A DNA stretch of 64,000 bases, from the NCBI GenBank assembly GCA_003153155.1, contig PLWV01000013.1, forward strand, positions 215,852-279,851, read 5' to 3'. Below, piece by piece: positions 37,401-44,820 of the stretch. A model generated the notes under the pieces. That model was not told the DNA's origin. It saw nothing but the letters and a program-made list of their open reading frames with translations, and ran no database searches. A program made the translations under genes and the position numbers. Positions within the stretch are counted from its first letter, which is position 1. Each line of letters opens with the position of its first letter. The stretch is from Gallionella sp. (lineage in GTDB: Bacteria; Pseudomonadota; Gammaproteobacteria; Burkholderiales; Gallionellaceae).

Positions 37401-38458
37401 TCGACCTTCTGGCGGATGCTGTAACGATTCACCCGCGCCAGACCGCAGTCGATCACATAGCCGATGTTCGGCACGGTCAGCGAGGTTTCCGCGACATTGG
37501 TCGCCAGCACCACGCGACGTTGCGCGCCGGTCTTGAATACTTTGTCCTGCTCGTCCGCCGACAGCCGCGCGAACAGCGGCAGCACTTCGATACCTTTTGG
37601 GTGGTGCTTGCGCAGCGTTTCCGCCGTGTCGCGTATCTCGCGCTCGCCGGGCAGGAACACCAGCACATCGCCGCGAAGGCCGCCTGCCGCCAATTCATCC
37701 AGCGCAGAACTCACCGCTTGCGGTACGTCCTGCGCACCCGCAAGGGGTACGCCGGTGGGTGCCCCGCCGCTACGCGGCGACCCTTCCGCAGCCTCACCTT
37801 CTTCACTCACCTGCAACGGGCGATAGCGTGTCTCGACCGGGTAACTGCGCCCAGACACCTCTACCACCAGCGCGCCGAAATGTTTGGCGAAGCGGTCAGC
37901 ATCCAACGTTGCCGAAGTGATGATAAGCTTGAGATCAGGACGGCGCGGCAATAATTGCTTGAGGTAGCCGAGCAGGAAATCGATGTTCAGGCTGCGCTCG
38001 TGCGCCTCGTCGATGATCAGCGTGTCATAATTTTTCAGCAGCGGATCGCTGTGGATCTCGGCAAGCAGAATACCGTCAGTCATCAGCTTGATACTGGTGT
38101 CTGGCGATACCTTGTCGTTAAAGCGCACCTTGTAACCAACCGCGCCGCCGAGCTCGGTTTTCAATTCAAACGCGATGCGTGTCGCCACGGTGCGCGCCGC
38201 CACACGACGCGGCTGGGTGTGGCCGATGACGCCCAGTAAACCGCGCCCCAGCGTCAAACAGATTTTCGGCAACTGCGTGGTCTTGCCCGAGCCGGTTTCG
38301 CCGCACACGATCACCACTTGGTTATCCGCAATGGCGCGCGTCAAATCCTCGCGCATTTGCACCACTGGCAAATCGGCGGGAAACTCAATAGCGGCAAGGG
38401 AATCGAGCCGCGCTTTGCGGCGCAAGGCACTCGCTGACAACACGGTATTAACGATCAA
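34469..38458 (-). CDS. hrpA: ATP-dependent RNA helicase HrpA with several repeat-derived insertions
   Basis: DEAH-box helicase of 1329 residues. GETGSGKTTQLPK lies near residue 57, DEAHERSLNIDFLLG near 150, SATLDADRF follows, and QRAGRCGR is in motif VI. HA2 and C-terminal DUF3418-like regions follow. Three stretches absent from typical HrpA look repeat-encoded: EGSPRSGGAPTGVPLAGAQD near residue 230, APSGGGARNEGALEGG near 470, and a longer one with SSRPQAGATKSGNP near 610. The start is TTG with GAGG upstream. The frame is intact, so function is probably kept. Confidence 0.94.
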   Translation of the reverse strand: MIVNTVLSASALRRKARLDSLAAIEFPADLPVVQMREDLTRAIADNQVVIVCGETGSGKTTQLPKICLTLGRGLLGVIGHTQPRRVAARTVATRIAFELKTELGGAVGYKVRFNDKVSPDTSIKLMTDGILLAEIHSDPLLKNYDTLIIDEAHERSLNIDFLLGYLKQLLPRRPDLKLIITSATLDADRFAKHFGALVVEVSGRSYPVETRYRPLQVSEEGEAAEGSPRSGGAPTGVPLAGAQDVPQAVSSALDELAAGGLRGDVLVFLPGEREIRDTAETLRKHHPKGIEVLPLFARLSADEQDKVFKTGAQRRVVLATNVAETSLTVPNIGYVIDCGLARVNRYSIRQKVEQLHIEKISRAAANQRAGRCGRVMSGVCVRLYDEADFLQRVEFTDPEIFRVSLATVILRMSALELGDIAEFPFIEPPTPRMIADGYQLLTELGAISEKDVTPAQREETIALAPSGGGARNEGALEGGRQLTQLGHELAKLPLDPKIARLLLAGREYHCLTEILIIASALSVQDPRERPLDRQEAADAAHKRFADERSDFLAYLKIWAWFEQAVAHKQSNRLLAEECRKNFLSPLRLREWRELHQQLHGQVAEMGMLASSRPQAGATKSGNPLSSKLDVELTRGLGERAATYEQIHKALLCGLLGNIGMKSVENNEYLGARGIKFFIAPNSVLAKKGTKWVMAGELIETHRLYARCVARIDPEWLEETGAHLIKRHYYDPHWEKKAAQVTAYERSTLHGLLLNAKKRVHYGPMNVAESREVFIRQALVGGEFETRAPFFAHNQKLIADIEALEHKARRPDVLVDDELIFAFYDDLVPKHIHNGAAFEAWRKEAERDDAKLLYLKKDDLMRHEAAGITTDQFPPQLKIDNVSFALSYNFSPGKNDDGITLTVPLALINQVVAARCEWLIPGILAEKVVQLIKTLPQKLRRNLVPVPEFATSFCREVPGANLPLLQALARYIREQKQIDVPLDAFRLEQLPPHLLMNFRVVDEHGRQLGMSRNFAQLHGELAPRAAPATIAGATTGEKDETVSEQRYISWSFGAFTETREVKRAGQSVTLFNALVDEGDAVVLRAFDTRDAAQAAHRGGLRRLFMLLLKEQVKYLEKNLPDAQRLGMLFMAPNSPFGGTQQELQQQILAMTFERCCLNDPLPANEAEFTTRGKEAKNRLLLIAQELARLAGNVLSEYQAVQKNLPQLKAHNQANQDVRAQLEWLLHKRFIADTPYERLQHVPRYLKAINLRIEKLRSNPARDAQCMTQMQPLTQAWQKLRQAQQGNSDPRVDEFAWLMQELRVSLFAQELKTPVIVSVKRLEKMLVGIRS
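36536..36640 (-). repeat. Repeat-like in-frame segment 1 in hrpA
   Basis: CGCGGCCCTCTCCCCCAGCC on one side and CCCGCCTGCGGGCGAGAGGA on the other give GGGAGAGG-type palindromes. The encoded residues have no counterpart in E. coli HrpA. The boundaries are approximate. Confidence 0.6.
37015..37110 (-). repeat. Repeat-like in-frame segment 2 in hrpA
   Basis: Contains CTCCCCCTCCGGAGGGAGC, a nearly perfect palindrome, and encodes a Gly/Ala-rich insert between conserved HrpA motifs. The boundaries are approximate. Confidence 0.6.
37730..37790 (-). repeat. APTGVPLAGA-encoding in-frame repeat in hrpA
   Basis: On the minus strand: hairpin CCGC-GTA-GCGG, then GGGCACCCACCGGCGTAC and stem ACCC-CTTGC-GGGT. 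The nuclease copy at 11.9 kb has CCCC-CTTGC-GGGG, so the terminal pair has changed from A:T to C:G with pairing kept. Both are translated in the same frame. Confidence 0.85.
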
Positions 38459-38693
38459 GAACGCCTCGCAAAAGAAAAGGGACTAGCTCCCGGCTAATCC
38501 CTTGATGGGGTTTTATTGTCCGCACAATTATTGTGGCTGAGAATTTCCGGTTTGGCTTTAAACATCCAATATAAAGAATCCCAATTAACGAATCCGATGC
38601 GAACCAGTTGTGTACTCTCTTCTTATAATGGCAATGGGCGAAAATGTCTATATACTTTATGGAGTAACGCAACTATTTTACCTGGAGCATCAC

Positions 38694-38879
38694 ATGCCTT
38701 ACGTCAACATCCGCATCGCGGGAACCTTGAGCCGCGAACAGAAAAAACAGATCGCTGCCGAAATCACCGATATGCTGGAGCGCATCGCGCTCAAGCCGAA
38801 GTCCTACACCTATATCGCATTCGATGAACTGCCCGAAGAAAACTGGGCGATTGCCGGACAGTTGCTAGATGAGTCATAG
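38694..38879 (+). CDS. 4-oxalocrotonate tautomerase family protein
   Basis: 61 residues, MPYVNIRIAGTLSREQKKQI and onward. After Met removal the N-terminal Pro would be the catalytic base of the tautomerase fold. IAFDELPEENWAIAG near the C terminus is also typical. GGAG precedes the ATG at 38694; the longer frame from 38610 is unlikely. It ends 38 nt before argA, probably in the same transcript. The physiological substrate is unknown. Confidence 0.87.
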   Translation: MPYVNIRIAGTLSREQKKQIAAEITDMLERIALKPKSYTYIAFDELPEENWAIAGQLLDES

Positions 38880-38916
38880 CACGGCATTATCCGCACATTG
38901 CATCAGGGAGGTTCAA

Positions 38917-40239
38917 ATGCCAATCACCGCCACATCCGCTGACTTCGTTGCCTGGTTCCGTTCCGTCGCGCCCTACATCAACGCGTTTCGCGGTCGCACT
39001 TTTGTGATCGCCTTCGGCGGCGAAGTGGTCGCGGACGGCAAGTTCGTCGAACTGACACATGACTTCAATCTGCTTGCCAGTCTCGGCATCCGGCTGGTGC
39101 TGGTGCATGGCGCGCGCCCGCAGATCGAGCAGCATCTGGCGAAGAACAATCTCGGCGACACTTATCATCACGGCATCCGCCTCACCGATGCGGAGACCAT
39201 GCAGTGCGTGAAGGAAGCGGTCGGGCGGGTGCGTGTCGAGATCGAAGCGCTGCTGTCGATGGGTCTGGCGAATTCGCCGATGGCGAATGCCGACATCCGC
39301 GTGGCGGGCGGCAATTTCATCACTGCGCAACCCATCGGCATCATCAACGGCATGGATCTGATGCACACCGGCAGCGTGCGCAAGGTGGATGTCGCCGCAC
39401 TGAACGACCGCATGGAATTCGGCGAGGTGGTGCTGCTCTCGCCGCTCGGCTATTCGCCCACCGGCGAAGTTTTCAACGTCACGCTGGAAGATGTCGCCAC
39501 CGCCACCGCCATCGCGCTGGATGCCGACAAACTGGTGTTCCTGATGGACACCGACGGCGTGCAGGACAAGAAGGGCAAGCTGCTCAAAGAGCTCACCATC
39601 GCCCAGGCACAAGACGTGCTGTCCACCAAACGCAAATTGCCTGATGACGTGACATTGTTCCTGCCTTGCGCGATACGCGCCTGCGAAGCAGGTGTGGCGC
39701 GCACCCACCTGATCAGCCGTCACACTGACGGCGCAGTGTTGCAGGAATTATTCAGCGATGAAGGCATCGGCACCATGCTGGTGGAAAGCACGCTCAACAC
39801 CCTGCGCAACACCAGCATCGAAGATGTCGGCGGTATATTGAAACTGCTGCGTCCGCTGGAAGCGGAAGGCATTCTGGTGCGGCGCAGCCGCGAATTGCTG
39901 GAACAGGAGATCGACCGCTTCGTGGTGCTGGAACACGATCACCGCATCGTCGGCTGCGCCGCGCTGTACCCCTTCCCCGATGAAGCCGCCGCCGAACTCG
40001 CCTGCCTCGCGGTGGAAGCACAGAGCCGCGATCACGGCTACGGCGAAGCCATCCTCAACCACATGATAGACATCGCCAAGACGCAGGGACTGAAAAAACT
40101 GTTCGTGCTCACCACGCGCACTGCGCACTGGTTCATCGAACGTGGCTTTGTCGAGAGCGATGTTTCCGCGCTGCCCGCGCAGAAGAAATCGCTATATAAC
40201 TACCAGCGGAAATCCAAGGTATTTGTGCGGAAGATTTAA
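38917..40239 (+). CDS. argA: Amino-acid N-acetyltransferase (N-acetylglutamate synthase)
   Basis: First step of arginine synthesis. The N-terminal amino-acid kinase-like domain (FVIAFGGEVVADG, LVHGARPQIEQHL, FLMDTDGVQDKKGKLL) is joined to a C-terminal GNAT domain (ELACLAVEAQSRDHGYGEAIL, TTRTAHWFIERGF). The 440-residue length fits ArgA. The ATG at 38917 follows GGGAGG at ideal spacing. The stop codon TAA is the first three bases of a family B element. Confidence 0.96.
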   Translation: MPITATSADFVAWFRSVAPYINAFRGRTFVIAFGGEVVADGKFVELTHDFNLLASLGIRLVLVHGARPQIEQHLAKNNLGDTYHHGIRLTDAETMQCVKEAVGRVRVEIEALLSMGLANSPMANADIRVAGGNFITAQPIGIINGMDLMHTGSVRKVDVAALNDRMEFGEVVLLSPLGYSPTGEVFNVTLEDVATATAIALDADKLVFLMDTDGVQDKKGKLLKELTIAQAQDVLSTKRKLPDDVTLFLPCAIRACEAGVARTHLISRHTDGAVLQELFSDEGIGTMLVESTLNTLRNTSIEDVGGILKLLRPLEAEGILVRRSRELLEQEIDRFVVLEHDHRIVGCAALYPFPDEAAAELACLAVEAQSRDHGYGEAILNHMIDIAKTQGLKKLFVLTTRTAHWFIERGFVESDVSALPAQKKSLYNYQRKSKVFVRKI

Positions 40240-40359
40240 AAATCCAGATTTCATCCCAACTGCTGTGTTGCGGGAAAAATTTCTTGCTTGCATATAAACA
40301 ATATGCGGCGCGGCGAAATTTTTCTCGCGCCTTGCATTTGGGCGAACTCTAAATTTTTT
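40237..40359. mobile_element. Family B MITE-like element, shortened copy
   Basis: It shares with the 9.9-kb copy TAAAAATCCAGATTTCATCC, the AAATTTCTTGCTT and CATAT regions, and GCGCCTTGCATTTGGGCGAA then CTCTAAATTTTT. The outer 11 bp of each terminal repeat are missing. It begins with the argA stop codon. It shows an uninterrupted AACTGCTGTGTTGC site for comparison with 58 kb. Confidence 0.8.
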
Positions 40360-40474
40360 GGTTAGTAGCGTACCCCACGCTTTAAGCTTGACAGCGCCCC
40401 ATGTGTAGGCGACATTGCCGTCCTATAAATTTGTTTTCTAAATTTAATTTTCTCCATTCGCCGAAACAGCCACC

Positions 40475-40873
40475 ATGAAAATTCAACACGAGCTGCTAGC
40501 TCTACTAGGTGTTACGATGTTTAGTCAATCCTGTTGGGCACTGGACGGGAACGCATTGTTCTCATATCTCAAGTCAGGGGATGACGTTGGTCTCTACTAC
40601 GTTGCCGGAGTAGCCGATGGGCTGCAAATTGGAGATGCGGCTGTCAAAAATATCAGCCCTCAAGATGCTGAAAAGCAACTCAACCCACAAACCCTACAAA
40701 TGCTCAAGTGGGCCTTCGGTTGCCGTCCCACTGCGGTAACGTACCCGCAAATTGCTGATGTGGTGAAGCGCTACTTGGAAGAACATCCTGAAAGTCGCCA
40801 CAAGGGTGCAAGTTTTCTGGTCGCCGAGGCTATCTATTACGCATGGCCTTGCAAAGCCAAGGCTAATCATTAG
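40475..40873 (+). CDS. Rap1a/Tai-like secreted protein
   Basis: Signal peptide (MKIQHELLALLGVTMFSQSCWA), then a small helical domain with YYVAGVADGL, FGCRPTAVTYPQIADVVKRYL, and ASFLVAEAIYYAWPC. This pattern, with the conserved Cys pair and final WPC, matches Rap1a/Tai immunity-like proteins that neutralise type VI amidase effectors in the periplasm. No T6SS or amidase is in the window, and many family members are orphans. It is flanked by a MITE on the left and an ART-like gene on the right. Confidence 0.8.
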   Translation: MKIQHELLALLGVTMFSQSCWALDGNALFSYLKSGDDVGLYYVAGVADGLQIGDAAVKNISPQDAEKQLNPQTLQMLKWAFGCRPTAVTYPQIADVVKRYLEEHPESRHKGASFLVAEAIYYAWPCKAKANH

Positions 40874-40887
40874 CAGCCTTGGCTTTG
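40852..40887 (+). terminator. Terminator-like stem overlapping the gene end
   Basis: CAAAGCCAAGGCT at 40852-40864 pairs perfectly with AGCCTTGGCTTTG at 40875-40887. The stop codon of the Rap1a-like gene is in the loop. The U-run after it is short. Confidence 0.7.
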
Positions 40888-40923
40888 TCTTACAGGGCTA
40901 ACCATTCGGTCGAATAGGCCTAT

Positions 40924-41259
40924 ATGCTCGTATATCACGGAACGACCCGAGAACAATGTGCGCGATTTTGCGAAAGTGGCATTGACGGTCACTTATCGTT
41001 TCCGAGGGCAATTCATGGCCCACAAGATGGTGTTCCTGGGCTATTTGTATCCCCATATCTGGAGGTTGCAAAGAGGTTTGGCCTGTGCGTTGTTGCAATC
41101 GAAATTCAACCCGATGGTCTAGCAACCCCACCGATAATGGAACAGCTCGGGATTAGTCTTGCAGATGCACTCAGCAATCCGCGAGAGCCCCAAGCGTTTC
41201 TAAACAAGCGGGTTGAGCCAGCTTTCATCAAGATTGTGTATTGCGATGAAACGCGCTAA
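40924..41259 (+). CDS. Small ADP-ribosyltransferase-like protein (tentative)
   Basis: 111 residues. MLVYHGTTREQCARF at the start, GLFVSPYLEVAKRFG in the middle and EPQAFLNKRVEPAFIKIVY at the end are arranged like the H-Y-E/Q triad of small ART-fold proteins (DUF3990/PARP-like). The assignment is by motif pattern only. There is no signal peptide. It starts 50 bp after the Rap1a-like gene on the same strand. It could be a toxin, an enzyme or an orphan. Confidence 0.55.
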   Translation: MLVYHGTTREQCARFCESGIDGHLSFPRAIHGPQDGVPGLFVSPYLEVAKRFGLCVVAIEIQPDGLATPPIMEQLGISLADALSNPREPQAFLNKRVEPAFIKIVYCDETR

Positions 41260-41312
41260 ATCTTGCCAAGTTAGGGTGGGCACAATTTTGTGCTCACGCG
41301 AATACAAAACCG

Positions 41313-42575
41313 CTAACGCCACTCTGAAACAGGTTGCGTCTCACCCCACGGCGCGACCTTCAACAGCAGCAACATCCCAGGTATCGCCAATGCCGCGCAC
41401 AACAGGAAGAAGCCGCTCCATCCCATCTGATCCACCAGCCAGCCCGCCGTGGCATTGACGAAGGTGCGCGGCACGGCGGCGAGGCTGGTGAACAGCGCGA
41501 ACTGGGTGGCGGTGTAAGCGGGGTGAGTGGTGTGCGCGATGTAGGCGACGAAGGCCGCCGTGCCCAGCCCGACCCCCATTGCCTCCAAACCGATCACGAA
41601 CGCGAGTTGCATCAGATTAGTCGCCGTGATGTCTGCCTGATGCCCGAGTGTAGCCAACCAGTAAAAACCGAAGATGCTCACCACTTGCACCACGCCGAAC
41701 ATCCACAGTGCGCGGTTGATACCAATTTTTAACATCCAGATGCCACCGAGCAGCGCACCGATCACCGCCGGCCACAGCCCGGCGTTCTTGGCGATCAGCC
41801 CGATCTGTGATTTGGAGAATCCCATGTCGAGGTAGAACGGCGTGGCCAGCGCGGTACACAGACTGTCGCCGAGTTTGTAGAAGAACAGAAACGCCAGGAT
41901 CAGCAGCGCGCTTTGCCAACCCTTGCGCGTGATGAATTCGTGGAACGGTTCGACCACTGCATCGCGCAGCGTCTTGGGTGCATGGGCCACCAGCGGCTCG
42001 TTGACCAGCAGCGTCATCACCATGCCGGGCAGCATGAACAGCGCGGTGATCATGAACACCATGTCCCACGGCAGATGGTCGGCGAGGATCAGCGCCAGCG
42101 AGCCGGGGATCAATCCGGAGATGCGATAGGCGTTGACGTGCACCGCGTTACCCAGACCGAGCTCATTATCGAACAGCAATTCACGCCTATAGGCATCCAG
42201 CGCGATGTCCAGCGTGGCGCTCAAAAAGGCAAGTAGCGTGGCGAGCATGACGATGATGCCCAAATCATTCTGCGGCGAAAATCCGCCCAGCGACGCGATC
42301 ACCACCAGCAGCGCGGCTTGCGTAAGCAACATCCAACCGCGCCGCCGTCCCAGTATCGGTAACGCATAGCGATCCAGCAGCGGCGACCAGAGAAATTTCC
42401 AGGTGTAGGGAAACTGGATCAGCGCGAACGCGCCGATGACCTTGAGATCGATGTGCTCGGTGCGCAGCCAGGCGGGAACCAGATTGAGCAGCAGATACAG
42501 CGGCAGACCGGAAGCAAATCCGGTGAACACGCAGATCAGCATGCGGCGGGTGAAGAGTTGTTGCCAGATGGTCAT
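41313..42575 (-). CDS. ampG: AmpG-like MFS muropeptide permease
   Basis: 420-residue transporter with about 12 hydrophobic segments. AmpG-type landmarks are LICVFTGFASGLPLYLL at the start, IQFPYTWKFLWSPLLDR near residue 55, LGRRRGWML, and SATLDIALDAYRREL near residue 120. AmpG imports anhydromuropeptides for recycling and beta-lactamase induction. No linked ampD, ampC or ampE is in the window. The upstream gap is packed with palindromes. Confidence 0.87.
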   Translation of the reverse strand: MTIWQQLFTRRMLICVFTGFASGLPLYLLLNLVPAWLRTEHIDLKVIGAFALIQFPYTWKFLWSPLLDRYALPILGRRRGWMLLTQAALLVVIASLGGFSPQNDLGIIVMLATLLAFLSATLDIALDAYRRELLFDNELGLGNAVHVNAYRISGLIPGSLALILADHLPWDMVFMITALFMLPGMVMTLLVNEPLVAHAPKTLRDAVVEPFHEFITRKGWQSALLILAFLFFYKLGDSLCTALATPFYLDMGFSKSQIGLIAKNAGLWPAVIGALLGGIWMLKIGINRALWMFGVVQVVSIFGFYWLATLGHQADITATNLMQLAFVIGLEAMGVGLGTAAFVAYIAHTTHPAYTATQFALFTSLAAVPRTFVNATAGWLVDQMGWSGFFLLCAALAIPGMLLLLKVAPWGETQPVSEWR

Positions 42576-42601
42576 GTCGACTACCCTCTGATAGAACCAC
42601 T

Positions 42602-42745
42602 AGCCATTCGACTAGGTGACAAAGCCACCAAGTCGCTGGTTATCCCCAGCCCTCCCCCGCTAGCGGGGGAGGGAGTTAATTCTTCCCCTCGCCCACTTGT
42701 GGGATAACCAGCGACTTGCCCGCTTGCGGGCTTAGTCGATTGGCT
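42602..42745. repeat. Inverted pair of family A hairpins around a GC-rich palindrome
   Basis: The copy at 42602-42643 (plus sense, 42 bp, inner stem GGTG/CACC) and the copy at 42704-42745 (minus sense, 42 bp, inner stem GCCCG/CGGGC) face each other. Between them CCCTCCCCCGC-TA-GCGGGGGAGGG (42650-42673) is a perfect palindrome. Both family A copies have arms CGACT/AGTCG. The cluster lies between ampG and metW. Confidence 0.88.
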
Positions 42746-42791
42746 AGTCGTCCCACCAGAGGGGCTAGGGGAGAGGGAGCACGTTTTAAAT

Positions 42792-43403
42792 CTACACCGC
42801 ACGCTGAAACCGATACACCGCCGTGCTGCCGAGCAAGTTGGGCAACACATTCATTTCATTTTTACCGGTCATCACGCGGCGCTCGAGTATCTTTACGCGG
42901 TGATCGGCGCAGAACGTTTCAAAGTCATGCAAGGTGCACAAATGCACGTTCGGCGTGTCGTACCATTGGTAGGGCAGCTCTCTGGAAACCGGCATGTTGC
43001 CGCGCAGCACGTTGAGGCGGTTGCGCCAATAGCCGAAGTTGGGGAAGCTGACGATGCCCTCGCGTCCAACGCGCAGCATTTCCTGTATCAGCGGCTCGGT
43101 GTGGCGCGTGGCTTGCAGCGTCTGCGACAGCATCACGTAATCAAACGAGCCGCTCTCGAAATCCGACAAGCCGGAGTCCAGATCATTCTGGATCACGTTC
43201 ACGCCGTTGCTGATGCAGGACACGATGCCGGGATCGCTGATTTCCACGCCATAACCGCGCACCTCGCGGGTTTCCTTGAGATAGCGCAGCAGGCTGCCGT
43301 CGCCGCAACCAAGGTCGAGCACTGTTGCGCCCTTCGGTATCCATGCGGCGATCGCGGCGAAATCGGGCCGCTCCTGAATAATTTTGGCACCTATCTGGCT
43401 CAT
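42792..43403 (-). CDS. metW: Methionine biosynthesis protein MetW
   Basis: SAM-dependent methyltransferase-fold protein partnering MetX in many proteobacteria. [17 protein letters not shown] near residue 28 is the SAM-binding loop, and [16 protein letters not shown] is typical of MetW. The ATG at 43403 overlaps the metX stop (ATGA), so translation is coupled. A GTG start 9 bp upstream is possible. Confidence 0.94.
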   Translation of the reverse strand: MSQIGAKIIQERPDFAAIAAWIPKGATVLDLGCGDGSLLRYLKETREVRGYGVEISDPGIVSCISNGVNVIQNDLDSGLSDFESGSFDYVMLSQTLQATRHTEPLIQEMLRVGREGIVSFPNFGYWRNRLNVLRGNMPVSRELPYQWYDTPNVHLCTLHDFETFCADHRVKILERRVMTGKNEMNVLPNLLGSTAVYRFQRAV

Positions 43404-44539
43404 GTGGCACACTCCCCCGCAACCTTATCAAGGTAGGTGCGCATCACGTCAAAGTAGTACGGGTCCTGCATCAGGAAAGAGTCATGGCCGTGCGTCGAGG
43501 TGATTTCCGCATAGCTGACATTGCGCCGATTGTGCAATAAAGGCCGCACGATTTCGCGCGAACGCTGCGGCGAAAAACGCCAGTCGGTGGTGAACGACAC
43601 CACCAGAAAATCCGCCTTGGCCCCCGAAAACGCCTTGTTCAGATTGCCGCCGAACTCATGCGCCGGATCGAAATAATCCAGTGCCTTGGTCATCAGCAGA
43701 TAAGTGTTGGCATCGAAGTAAGAGGCGAACTTGTCGCCCTGATAGCGCAGATAGGATTCGATTTCGAACTCGATGTCATAGCTGTAACTGAATCGGCCGG
43801 AACGCAACTCGCGCCCGAATTTGTCCGCCATTGCATCATCGGACAGATAAGTGATATGCCCCAACATGCGCGCCAGTCGCAGGCCGCGCGTCGGCACCAC
43901 ATTGTGCCGGTAGAAATCGCCGCCGTGAAAATCCGGGTCGGTGAGGATGGCGCTGCGCGCCACGTCGTTAAAAGCGATGTTCTGCGCGGTGAGGCGCGGC
44001 GCGGCGGCAATCGCGAAAACGTGGCGTACCCGGTCCGGGTGGGCCAGCGACCATTGCAAGGCCTGCATCCCGCCCAGACTGCCGCCGATCACCGCCGCGA
44101 ATTGCCGGATGCCGAGCAAGTCGGCAAGGCGCGCCTGCGACTCTACCCAGTCTTCCACCGTGATTACCGGGAAGCTCGCCCCATAAGCGTGCCCCGTTTC
44201 GGGATTGATCGTGGACGGGCCGGTCGAACCATGACAACCGCCAAGATTGTTCAGCCCGAGGACAAAGAACTTGTCGGTATCGATCGGCTTGCCGGGGCCG
44301 ATCATGGTGTCCCACCAGCCCACGTTCTTGGGGTCGTCGGCGTAATAGCCGGCAACATGATGATGGCCGGACAGCGCGTGGCAAATCAGGATCGCGTTGG
44401 ATTTATCGGCATTCAGCTTGCCATAAGTCTCATACACCAACTCATAGCGCGGCAGCACCGCACCGCTGCGGAATACCAGCGGGGTGCCGAACGATGCGCG
44501 CTGTGCGCTGACGATGCCTATGCTATGTGCTGTGCTCAA
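43400..44539 (-). CDS. metX: Homoserine O-acyltransferase
   Basis: Alpha/beta-hydrolase enzyme activating homoserine for methionine synthesis. Motifs are [14 protein letters not shown] near residue 50, [13 protein letters not shown] near residue 152 (nucleophile Ser in GGSLGG), and the C-terminal HGHDSFLM with the catalytic His. Acetyl versus succinyl specificity cannot be decided by eye. The start is TTG with AAGG upstream. The leader has a large stem-loop and then family A repeats, before fur. Confidence 0.95.
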   Translation of the reverse strand: MSTAHSIGIVSAQRASFGTPLVFRSGAVLPRYELVYETYGKLNADKSNAILICHALSGHHHVAGYYADDPKNVGWWDTMIGPGKPIDTDKFFVLGLNNLGGCHGSTGPSTINPETGHAYGASFPVITVEDWVESQARLADLLGIRQFAAVIGGSLGGMQALQWSLAHPDRVRHVFAIAAAPRLTAQNIAFNDVARSAILTDPDFHGGDFYRHNVVPTRGLRLARMLGHITYLSDDAMADKFGRELRSGRFSYSYDIEFEIESYLRYQGDKFASYFDANTYLLMTKALDYFDPAHEFGGNLNKAFSGAKADFLVVSFTTDWRFSPQRSREIVRPLLHNRRNVSYAEITSTHGHDSFLMQDPYYFDVMRTYLDKVAGECAT

Positions 44540-44567
44540 AATGAATACCTTAAATAAAACCCTCTTT

Positions 44568-44628
44568 GGCTAAAGCGGAAAAACAAAACCCGCTCGACTA
44601 AAACGGAGCGGGTTGCCTCGCTTTAGCT
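44568..44628 (-). promoter_or_regulatory. Two-tier stem-loop in the metX leader
   Basis: Outer arms GGCTAAAGCG (44568-44577) and CGCTTTAGCT (44619-44628) enclose an inner stem AACCCGCTC / GAGCGGGTT with loop GACTAAAAC. It is about 30 nt upstream of the metX start and in its 5' leader. It may be an attenuator or another palindromic repeat. It does not match any SAM riboswitch pattern I know. Confidence 0.5.
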
Positions 44629-44695
44629 GGTATGTTTTAAGTGCCCCGCAAGCTGATGTCAAATCGGCACTGATGAAACTACTGATGAAGCCCCT

Positions 44696-44788
44696 AGCCA
44701 TCTGGCTAAGCTGCAAAAGCCGCAGCAAGCCATTGGTTATAGCCATTCGACTAAACGAGCAAACAACACTCGTTAAGTCGCTGGTTAT
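44696..44788 (+). repeat. Tandem family A hairpins between metX and fur
   Basis: Unit 1 (44696-44740, 45 bp) has arms TGGCT/AGCCA and inner stem GCTGC/GCAGC. Unit 2 (44741-44788, 48 bp) has arms CGACT/AGTCG and inner stem CGAG/CTCG. They abut exactly at TTAT-AGCC. Preceding ACTGATGAA units resemble those at 47.3 and 58 kb. The frame reads through both units without a stop. Confidence 0.9.
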
Positions 44789-44820
44789 GGTGCGCAGTTT
44801 CCGCGTTTTGCGAAATGCTG

